Shown: piece by piece, positions 1 to 5,726 of the stretch | How the letters are laid out: each line of letters opens with the position of its first letter | How positions within the stretch are numbered: position 1 is the stretch's first letter | From: Gammaproteobacteria bacterium | GTDB taxonomy: Bacteria > Pseudomonadota > Gammaproteobacteria > Xanthomonadales > Marinicellaceae | DNA: 8,799 nt | NCBI GenBank assembly: GCA_030426065.1 | Contig: JAUHZH010000066.1 | Span: 1-8,799, forward strand | Reading direction: 5' to 3' | Program-made: the position numbers and the translations under genes | Notes under the pieces: generated by a model | Database searches by the model: none | What the model saw: the letters and a program-made list of their open reading frames with translations, nothing else | What the model was told of the DNA's origin: nothing

Positions 1-1006
1 GGTTTTTGATGTCCACTTTTCGGGCACCCAAAGCACGCAACAGACCGATTTCCTTGGTCCGCTCCAACACAGTCGCCAGCATGATGTTCATGATGCCAAT
101 GCCACCCACCAACAAGGAAATACCCGCGATGCTGGACATCACGATGGTGAAAATCTGTTGGGTTTGGTTTTGTTGGTTCAGCAGAGATGCCGGTACGATG
201 ATCTGGTAGTCATCGATGTTGCCATGGCGGCGTTTTAATAATTTGTCGATGGCAACAGAAGCAACTTGGGGCTTGATGCTGTCATCGATGGCGATTCTTA
301 TGGTGTCAATTTGGCTTTCCAGTTGGGTGGCTTTGAGGCGTTTGAATGCCGTTTCCAGGGGGATGAACACTTGGTTGTGTTCCGCACCGAGTTTGACGCC
401 TTGGATTTCGTCTTTGGAAAGCTCGTTTTTTTCCAACACACCCACCACTTCCAACCACAAATGGTTGATTTTGACTCGTTGACCGATTGGGTCCTGACCC
501 GGGAACAGTTGAGACGCCATTTCTGAACCCATGACGGCCACTTGGGCAAAGCGCCCATTGTCTTCAGCGTCAAACACCCGACCATTACCGACCTGTAGGT
601 TGGCCATGGGAAAACAATTCGGGTCAATGGCTTTGACGGCGCCATCTGAATTGGCATGGGCAGAAAACAAGGCCCAAGTTTTGACTGTTTTCTCACCACA
701 AGCTTGACCGACAAAAGGCAAACTGCCTTGAATGGCTTTGATGTCGTTGCTGTGCAAGCCCATGCTGTCTTCACGGATTTCTTTCAAGGTTTCGGTGTCG
801 AAGGTTTTTTCTTCAATCACCAAATTGCGCAAACCCATTTTTTCAATCAGTCGGGTGGCTTCGGCTTGGGCGCCTTCTCCAATGCTCAACATGGCAATCA
901 CGGCACCGACCCCAAAAACCATTCCAAGCAAGGTCAATAAAGTGCGCAATTTGTGGTGCATCATTTCTGAAACCGCATGCTGCAGATTGATTCTCATGGC
1001 GTTCAT
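1..1006 (-). CDS. MacB/FtsX-family ABC transporter permease, partial (3' end beyond window)
   Basis: This is the membrane subunit of an ABC export system, reading without a stop for 335 codons to the window edge; perhaps 60-80 C-terminal residues are missing. Visible parts in order are: a short cytoplasmic start; TM1 at about residues 19-41, followed by the SIGEGA motif; a MacB-type periplasmic core domain at about 45-275; TM2 at about 285-311, rich in Gly and Ile; and the coupling helix ERTKEIGLLRALGARK (315-330), which contacts the ATPase and is diagnostic of MacB/LolC/FtsX-like permeases. The family works as a mechanotransmission exporter acting on periplasmic substrates through an adaptor and a TolC-like channel. 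The ATG at 1006 overlaps the preceding adaptor stop (ATGA) and has a strong Shine-Dalgarno, GGAGGG (1013-1018), at ideal spacing. The separate ATPase gene upstream means that, unlike E. coli MacB, ATPase and permease are not fused. The substrate is unknown. Confidence 0.93.
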   Translation of the reverse strand, partial: MNAMRINLQHAVSEMMHHKLRTLLTLLGMVFGVGAVIAMLSIGEGAQAEATRLIEKMGLRNLVIEEKTFDTETLKEIREDSMGLHSNDIKAIQGSLPFVGQACGEKTVKTWALFSAHANSDGAVKAIDPNCFPMANLQVGNGRVFDAEDNGRFAQVAVMGSEMASQLFPGQDPIGQRVKINHLWLEVVGVLEKNELSKDEIQGVKLGAEHNQVFIPLETAFKRLKATQLESQIDTIRIAIDDSIKPQVASVAIDKLLKRRHGNIDDYQIIVPASLLNQQNQTQQIFTIVMSSIAGISLLVGGIGIMNIMLATVLERTKEIGLLRALGARKVDIKN

Positions 1007-2193
1007 GATTGACCCTCCATTGGCTCACTCAAGGCGATTTCATCACCGTCTTCTATGCCTTTGTTGATGGTGCACATGGTGGCACTGCAAAAGCCCGTTT
1101 CTACCGGTTGTTTAACAAAATCTTTGCCCTTCTTGGTGTATACCCAACTGTGGCTTTGTTCTCTGAAAACGGTTTGAATGGGTACGGCCAAACCTTGCGC
1201 TTCATTGATCACATCGATCGACGCACTCAAACGCTGACCTGGCTTCAATTGTTTGTTCTGCTCGTCTATTTTAACGGTGACGGTGAAGTATTTGATGGGG
1301 TTGTCACGTTCTTTGGGTTGTGCGGTTTTACTGACTTGTGTGACCTGTCCTTTGATGGACAAACCCGGGATGGCGTGCAACTGAAAAGTCACAACCAAGC
1401 CTTCTTTGATGCCGATGGCTTCCACTTCTGGCACAAACAACTTGGCCTGCATTTCACTCAAATCCGGCAAGTACCCTAATTTGCTGCCTGGGAACACGGC
1501 TTTGCCAGGTTCAGGCAAAGTGCCATCCCAATGCGGCTCCAGGACAAACAAGCCATCATGTGGGGCCTTGACTTCCAAGGCATCCAAGCTGGCCTGGTTC
1601 ATTTGCAGTTTGTTCTGTTGTACTTTTTTAGAGCTTTCCAAAACCTCGACTTCTGAAGCTGATTTTTGCTCGTAGTTTTTTTCGACGTTGCTGATGTGAT
1701 CTGATTTGGCTTGCAGAAACTGCTCATTGTCTGCGGCGTCAATCATTTCAATTTTCGTGTACAGCAACGGGTCATCGATGTTGAATTGTTTGGCCAATTC
1801 ATATTCATAGTCTATCAATTGGGATTCGGCACCAAAGCTGAATTTGCTGTTGTCAATTTCACGGTCCTTGGCCATCATGGAAAACATCAGCTTCTGGATT
1901 TCATAAGCCGATTCATCCGCTTCCAACTGGAAACTGGAACCATCAAAACGGGCCACCACTTCTCCTTCCTTGACTTCGGAGAATTGTGGCTTGATCCATG
2001 CCAGTGTTTGCGGTCTGCGAGAAGCCGCTGGTGCAGTGATTGGGGTCGATTTAACGGCTTCCAACTCACCTTCCGCAAAGATGCTGAATTGAACAGGGCC
2101 TTGTTGCACTTTCAAACTGGGTGTGGTGACGGGATCTGATGACTGACATGCAGACAGCACCAAAGCACAGGTGATCAAGACAAAATTTCTCAT
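1003..2193 (-). CDS. HlyD/MacA-like periplasmic adaptor lipoprotein (third adaptor, full length)
   Basis: Membrane-fusion (periplasmic adaptor) protein of about 396 residues. A short hydrophobic leader ends in the lipobox LSAC with Cys at residue 16, so it should be lipid-anchored. Next come the first lipoyl half (about 28-80, with VKEGEVVARFDG), a helical hairpin (about 85-205), the second lipoyl half (KAPHDGLFVLEPHW), a beta-barrel (about 240-325, with LKPGQRLSASI), and a membrane-proximal domain (about 330-390, with GIEDGDEIAL). The last domain is absent from the two adaptors encoded just before it. The hairpin contains DDPLLYTKIEMIDA, a pattern not shared with the other two. A Cys-x4-Cys pair (about 369 and 374) sits in the last domain. 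The ATG at 2193 shares one base with the previous stop (TGATG); a GTG one codon earlier (2196) is the alternative start. The domain order is clear; the transported substrate is not. Confidence 0.9.
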   Translation of the reverse strand: MRNFVLITCALVLSACQSSDPVTTPSLKVQQGPVQFSIFAEGELEAVKSTPITAPAASRRPQTLAWIKPQFSEVKEGEVVARFDGSSFQLEADESAYEIQKLMFSMMAKDREIDNSKFSFGAESQLIDYEYELAKQFNIDDPLLYTKIEMIDAADNEQFLQAKSDHISNVEKNYEQKSASEVEVLESSKKVQQNKLQMNQASLDALEVKAPHDGLFVLEPHWDGTLPEPGKAVFPGSKLGYLPDLSEMQAKLFVPEVEAIGIKEGLVVTFQLHAIPGLSIKGQVTQVSKTAQPKERDNPIKYFTVTVKIDEQNKQLKPGQRLSASIDVINEAQGLAVPIQTVFREQSHSWVYTKKGKDFVKQPVETGFCSATMCTINKGIEDGDEIALSEPMEGQS

Positions 2194-3149
2194 CACACAT
2201 CACCCCCGTGATGAATCTTGGCCTTGATGCTCATGCCGGGTCGCATGATGTCCAAATTGGTTTCATCAATGGAAATCTCGGCATCAAGAATCTTCGATGG
2301 TTGGAATTTTGATTTGGTGCGCACCACTTTCGATAACGACGAAACCTTGCCTGAGAACTCCAAATCGGGATAGGCATCCATGGTGAACGTCACTTTCATG
2401 CCTTCTTTGATTTTGGTCAAATCATTCTCCTTGATTTCCAACTTGGCCGTGATGTTGTCTAAATCTGCCACTTGCGTCACTCGGGCCCCACCCCAAACCG
2501 AGTCGCCCACTGCGTATTTGTTTTTGCTGTGATCGGTTTGGTGAATCACGATGCCTTTGCGTTTTGACATGATGCGCATGGATTGAATCGAGCGATGCAA
2601 CTCTTTCACTTCAGCATCCAATTTGGTGATCCGCGCATTCAAAATTTCTTCTTCGGTTTTGAGCTTTTCTTTGGTCAACCGCATGTCATCCAAGGCATGT
2701 TGGTATTCCAGTTTGGCCAGCTCATGCTTGAGTTGATTTTCTTCATACTCATTCAAGGCAATCACACTTTTCGGCAGTTCCGCTTTGCGCGTGGCTTTGT
2801 CCAGCAACATCTTCTTTTCTTCAATCGCCAATTGTTTGTCTTGTAAAGTTTCAACTTCTGTGACTTTGGCTTGTTTCAACTCACTTTGCTTAACCGAAAG
2901 CTCACCTTCTTTGTCCATCAGTCGCTCACGGAGCTGATCTGTTTTGAACATCAGAACCGGCTCTCCTGGATTGACTTGACTGCCATCGGCTGCCATGAAT
3001 GCAATGGTGTACTGCCAAATGCGCCTGATTTTGGGCGGTGAAAAGGAATCGGTTTCCACAGCCACCAATTCACCATTGGCTTGGATGGTTTGTCCATGGG
3101 ATAAACTGGCCCACACCAACATCAAACTGAACCACATGGTTTTCATCAT
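2193..3149 (-). CDS. HlyD-like periplasmic adaptor (second adaptor, short form)
   Basis: About 318 residues. A signal peptide (about 1-19, ending SHG) lacks a lipobox, so the mature protein is periplasmic and held by its partners. A lipoyl-like first half (about 22-70, with VNPGEPVLMFKTD) is followed by a long, strongly charged coiled-coil hairpin (about 72-200). The hairpin has a Pro-containing turn, LPKSVIALNEYEENQL, near its middle. The second lipoyl half contains RKGIVIHQ, and the beta-barrel (about 240-315, with KEGMKVTFTMDAYPDLEFSGKV and MRPGMSIKAKI) runs to the C-terminus, so the membrane-proximal domain is missing. The gene overlaps the preceding adaptor by four bases. GGAGGGG (3152-3158) lies 4 bases from the first ATG (3149) and 7 from the second (3146), so 3146 may be the true start. 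The protein is clearly paralogous to its two neighbours but strongly diverged. Confidence 0.88.
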   Translation of the reverse strand: MMKTMWFSLMLVWASLSHGQTIQANGELVAVETDSFSPPKIRRIWQYTIAFMAADGSQVNPGEPVLMFKTDQLRERLMDKEGELSVKQSELKQAKVTEVETLQDKQLAIEEKKMLLDKATRKAELPKSVIALNEYEENQLKHELAKLEYQHALDDMRLTKEKLKTEEEILNARITKLDAEVKELHRSIQSMRIMSKRKGIVIHQTDHSKNKYAVGDSVWGGARVTQVADLDNITAKLEIKENDLTKIKEGMKVTFTMDAYPDLEFSGKVSSLSKVVRTKSKFQPSKILDAEISIDETNLDIMRPGMSIKAKIHHGGDV

Positions 3150-4078
3150 GACCCCTCCACTTGAATCAATGCACTCATGCCAGGCAGCAAAGCCACCTTG
3201 GCATCCATGTCCACTTCAATTTCATAATACAACCCATCACCCCAGTCTTTTTTGTCATGTCCGCCTGAAGAGATGTGACTGATGGTCCCTTGTTCTGATA
3301 CGCCTGGAAGGGCATCAAAATGTACCGTGACTTGCTGGCCTTTTTGGATTTTGGGCACATCTATGGCATTGACCCAAGCCTTGACCTTCATGTCTTCTTT
3401 TTGAGACACCTTCAACACTTCCATCCCTGTTTGGACTTGGTCTCCTGTTTGGTACTTGCTACCAGTCCATGGATGAGAAGAATAAATCACATAGCCTGAT
3501 TGTGTTGCCTTGATGGTCAAGCTGGCCAACCGCTCTTGCCAGTGACTCAATTCGTCTTCTTTTTGCTTCAAACCCAAAACAATTTCTTGCTCTTTTTCTT
3601 GGGTTTTCTTGGCCACCTCTTGGAGTTTTTTGACCGCTTCATCCAGTGCCTTTTGAGACTGCTTCAAAGCCAATTGCCTTTCTTTGTACTCCAACTCTCC
3701 GATGAAATTGACGGGCACTTGCGCGCGCAAAGCCGCCACTTTTTGATCGACAATGGCTTTTTCGTGGGCCAGATTGGCGTTGTTGTGGTCAATCTTGAGT
3801 TGTATCATGTCACGATTGGAGCTGGCTTTGAACACATCCAAGGCTTCAATTTTGCCTTCAATCGTGGTGTCCAACTCAGAACCGTCCATGCGAATGACAA
3901 AATCTCCTTGTTCGACAAAACTCCCTTCAGGCACCATTTCACTGATCTTGCCTTGGAAACTTCGAACCAAAGGCATGATGATTTGTTGGGTTTGACCTGA
4001 CTCAACCACACCCGTGATCATCAAGTCAGCTTGCACTGTTCCATTGATCAACAGCGCACTGAATAACAACTTTTTCAT
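3146..4078 (-). CDS. HlyD-like periplasmic adaptor (first adaptor, short form)
   Basis: Protein of 310 residues with a clean signal peptide (about 1-17, VQA before Asp18) and no lipobox. The first lipoyl half spans about 23-66 (VEQGDFVIRMDGS). A coiled-coil hairpin spans about 74-187, with its turn at about 121-136 (VPVNFIGELEYKERQL), resembling the tip of the second adaptor. The second lipoyl half begins at about 188 (IKATQSGYVIYSS). A beta-barrel spans about 233-305, with KGQQVTVHFDALPGVSEQG and LLPGMSALIQV. There is no membrane-proximal domain. Such adaptors normally bridge an inner-membrane ABC permease to a TolC-type outer-membrane channel as hexamers. The ATG at 4078 overlaps the ATPase stop (ATGA), with a modest GGGAAG upstream. 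Being one of three consecutive adaptors, it may be one subunit of a mixed ring; that is inference. Confidence 0.88.
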   Translation of the reverse strand: MKKLLFSALLINGTVQADLMITGVVESGQTQQIIMPLVRSFQGKISEMVPEGSFVEQGDFVIRMDGSELDTTIEGKIEALDVFKASSNRDMIQLKIDHNNANLAHEKAIVDQKVAALRAQVPVNFIGELEYKERQLALKQSQKALDEAVKKLQEVAKKTQEKEQEIVLGLKQKEDELSHWQERLASLTIKATQSGYVIYSSHPWTGSKYQTGDQVQTGMEVLKVSQKEDMKVKAWVNAIDVPKIQKGQQVTVHFDALPGVSEQGTISHISSGGHDKKDWGDGLYYEIEVDMDAKVALLPGMSALIQVEGS

Positions 4079-4740
4079 GACACGATCTTCCCATCTAAAA
4101 AGTGAATGGTGCGGCCTGCGTTTTCAGCTATGTCGGGCTCATGGGTCACCATCACTATGGTTTGTCCAGCCTGATTCAGGTCACACAACAAGTCAATGAT
4201 TTGTTGAGATATCGCCGAATCCAAGTTGCCCGTGGGTTCATCGGCAAGCAAAACTTCTGGCTGGTTGATCAAGGATCGGGCAATCGCCACACGCTGAATT
4301 TGACCACCTGACATTTCATTCGGCATGTGGTGTATGCGCTCACCCAGTCCCACTTGTTCCAACAATGATTCGGCCCGCTTTTGCCCTTCAGCTTGTCTTT
4401 CTGGGGTGGCAAAACGCAAAGGCACCATGACATTTTCCAGCGCCGTCAAACGGGGAAGCAAATGAAATCCTTGGAATACAAAACCGATGTGTTCATTGCG
4501 AATTTTCGACAGTTCATCATCATTCAAAACACTGACGTCTTTTCCTGCCAACTGGTATTGACCCGAGGTGGGTTTGTCCATGCAACCCAAAATATTGAGC
4601 ATGGTGGATTTGCCTGAGCCTGAACGACCCATGATGGCCACGAACTCACCTTGCGCAATGCTCAGATCAACATGGTCTAACGCGGTGATGGTTTCACCTT
4701 GGGTTTGGTATATCTTGGTGATTTGATTGAGTTTCAGCAT
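4075..4740 (-). CDS. ABC transporter ATP-binding protein, LolD/MacB type
   Basis: Cytoplasmic ATPase of 221 residues, the usual length for LolD/FtsE/MacB-type nucleotide-binding subunits. Visible motifs are: A-loop Tyr11; Walker A GRSGSGKST (38-46); Q-loop Gln90 in VFQGFHLLP; signature MSGGQIQRVAIAR (143-155); Walker B VLLADEP with catalytic Glu168; D-loop GNLDS (171-175); and switch His200 in VTHEPD. All catalytic residues are present. It is the first gene of a five-gene cassette (ATPase, three adaptors, permease) and is encoded apart from its permease, as in LolD or the two-gene MacB-like exporters. A LolCDE role is unlikely because Lol operons do not carry HlyD-type adaptors; an efflux or secretion role fits better. 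The ATG at 4740 has only a weak Shine-Dalgarno (GGAATAGGG just upstream). Confidence 0.95.
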   Translation of the reverse strand: MLKLNQITKIYQTQGETITALDHVDLSIAQGEFVAIMGRSGSGKSTMLNILGCMDKPTSGQYQLAGKDVSVLNDDELSKIRNEHIGFVFQGFHLLPRLTALENVMVPLRFATPERQAEGQKRAESLLEQVGLGERIHHMPNEMSGGQIQRVAIARSLINQPEVLLADEPTGNLDSAISQQIIDLLCDLNQAGQTIVMVTHEPDIAENAGRTIHFLDGKIVS

Positions 4741-4787
4741 CCCTATTCCGAATGATTCTCGCTTTTGCTTTCGAGCGTTGGACAGAC

Positions 4788-4796
4788 ATTATGCCA
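4788..4796 (-). promoter_or_regulatory. Probable extended -10 promoter of the ABC/adaptor operon
   Basis: Reading the minus strand in the 107-base gap, TGG-CATAAT matches the extended -10 consensus TGn-TATAAT with one mismatch. It is followed by an expected start of transcription near 4781 and a leader of about 40 bases. No good -35 hexamer is seen at 16-19 bases (the best is a poor TTCCAT/CCATAT), which extended -10 promoters can tolerate. The rest of the gap is AT-rich. It holds a small imperfect inverted repeat, CTCG...CGAG (about 4757-4774), but no FNR-type TTGAT-N4-ATCAA box and no convincing terminator for the upstream operon. This is pattern matching only. Confidence 0.4.
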
Positions 4797-4847
4797 AAAG
4801 ATTGCAAAAAATATGGAAATTTGTGCGATGGGGAAAGAATTCCTGAC

Positions 4848-5549
4848 TTATGGCACACAACGCTCTAAAAACAAGGTCAATTCCAGTAACCAAGGATTGT
4901 CTTGAGGGATCAAATGATGCCCCCACCAGGGTGCAGCCAAAGTCCAAAGGCCAACCAAAACCACCATGAATGCTGCCCACTTTCGGCCTTTGTTCTGCAC
5001 TTTTTGAATCAACGGCTGACTCAACATCAAAGGCAAAACCGTTCCCAAACCAAAAAACAACATCAACAAAGCGCCTCGAATGGCATCACCCGTCACTGTG
5101 GCCATCAACAACATGGCATACAGCAAACCACAAGGCAGCAACCCCCAAATCAAGCCTTTCATCCATTGGTGTTGCCACCCACTGACTTGATTTAAGCGGC
5201 TTAATCGCTCAGAAAAGTGTGACCAAAAAGGCAGTCCTTTACTCACATGCAATGCACGGCTTCTGTACCACAAAGCCAAGCCTGTTAACACCAACAACAC
5301 ACCCAATATGGTTCTGAAAATCAAGGTCAACCAAGCCGCATCCAATTGCCAAAGCAAGCCTTCTGTCAAGCCAGCCGCCATCGCACCCAAAAAGGCATAG
5401 GTCATGATCCGTCCTGAATTCAGTGCCAATTGATTTTGCCAGTTGTTTTGAGGACACATGGCAGCACACAAACCGCCACACATGGCGACACAATGAAAGC
5501 CAGCAAACAAACCAATCAGAAAAGGGGTGATCAACGAAGGCCAATCCAT
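4848..5549 (-). CDS. TauE/SafE-like (DsbD_2) membrane protein linked to cbb3 oxidase assembly genes
   Basis: Polytopic inner-membrane protein of 233 residues with about six hydrophobic segments. The N-terminus carries FAGFHCVAMCGGLCAAMC (15-32), and a second conserved element, GLLPCGLLY (136-144), has Cys140. These paired Cys and Gly-rich motifs are typical of the group annotated 'sulfite exporter TauE/SafE family' (DsbD_2 domain, related to CcdA/DsbD transmembrane units), which commonly follows ccoS in proteobacteria. Its biochemical role is not settled; thiol or electron transfer across the membrane or copper handling would fit the Cys residues and the neighbours. Actual sulfite export is doubtful. 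The gene starts 3 bases after the ccoS stop, with a weak GGATGA as possible ribosome site, so it is the last gene of the cco operon. It ends with TAA. Confidence 0.88.
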   Translation of the reverse strand: MDWPSLITPFLIGLFAGFHCVAMCGGLCAAMCPQNNWQNQLALNSGRIMTYAFLGAMAAGLTEGLLWQLDAAWLTLIFRTILGVLLVLTGLALWYRSRALHVSKGLPFWSHFSERLSRLNQVSGWQHQWMKGLIWGLLPCGLLYAMLLMATVTGDAIRGALLMLFFGLGTVLPLMLSQPLIQKVQNKGRKWAAFMVVLVGLWTLAAPWWGHHLIPQDNPWLLELTLFLERCVP

Positions 5550-5552
5550 GGC

Positions 5553-5726
5553 TCATTCATCCACGGTCTGGTTTTCTTTGTCACTTATTTCATCATCATC
5601 CAATATCGAATAGGCAGGTGAGTCCAAATCATCGAATTGTTTGCTGTTGACCGCCCAAAAAAAAGCGGCAATGGCTGCAATGGCCAACACCAAACTCAAC
5701 AGCACCAGCACCAGCACCATGTTCAT
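5553..5726 (-). CDS. ccoS: CcoS, cbb3-type cytochrome oxidase assembly protein
   Basis: Small membrane protein of 57 residues. One N-terminal transmembrane helix (about 3-25) is followed by the family hallmark FFWAVNSKQFDDLDSP (22-37) and an acidic tail with ILDDDE. CcoS is required for a mature, cofactor-containing cbb3 oxidase and is always found with ccoI. I chose the ATG at 5726 because it overlaps the ccoI stop (ATGA), has a strong AGGAG (5734-5738) 7 bases upstream, and gives the family length. An upstream start would extend into ccoI coding sequence. Three 6-base repeats (5701-5718) encode Val-Leu pairs in the helix, and a T8 run encodes Phe-Phe; both look like ordinary coding. Confidence 0.95.
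   Translation of the reverse strand: MNMVLVLVLLSLVLAIAAIAAFFWAVNSKQFDDLDSPAYSILDDDEISDKENQTVDE

Noticed and set aside
1711..2139. Long open frames on the plus strand (for example 1711-2139, 1009-1479, 3500-4000, 5966-6331)
   Set aside because: All lie antisense to well-supported minus-strand genes. They show no recognisable motifs and read as low-complexity Phe/His/Gln-rich shadows of the coding strand.
4075..4740. Assignment of the ATPase as LolD of the lipoprotein-sorting LolCDE system
   Set aside because: The sequence is LolD-like, but the operon has HlyD-type adaptors and a MacB-like permease rather than lolC/lolE, so a MacAB-type exporter fits better.
4830..4847. Terminator after the TauE/SafE gene (GGAA-TTCT-TTCC)
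   Set aside because: A 4 bp AT-rich stem without a following T run is too weak to support a terminator call.
4741..4847. FNR/ANR box for oxygen control of either operon
   Set aside because: No TTGAT-N4-ATCAA match is present in the only intergenic gap; the cco promoter lies outside the window.
5657..5664. A8 tracts in ccoS (5657-5664) and ccoI (7266-7273) as phase-variation sites
   Set aside because: They encode Phe-Phe in membrane helices, and both frames are intact. Eight bases is within normal occurrence and there is no sign of slippage.
5701..5718. Three tandem AGCACC hexamers as a regulatory or variable repeat
   Set aside because: They encode alternating Val-Leu in the CcoS transmembrane helix; three copies are explained by codon choice.
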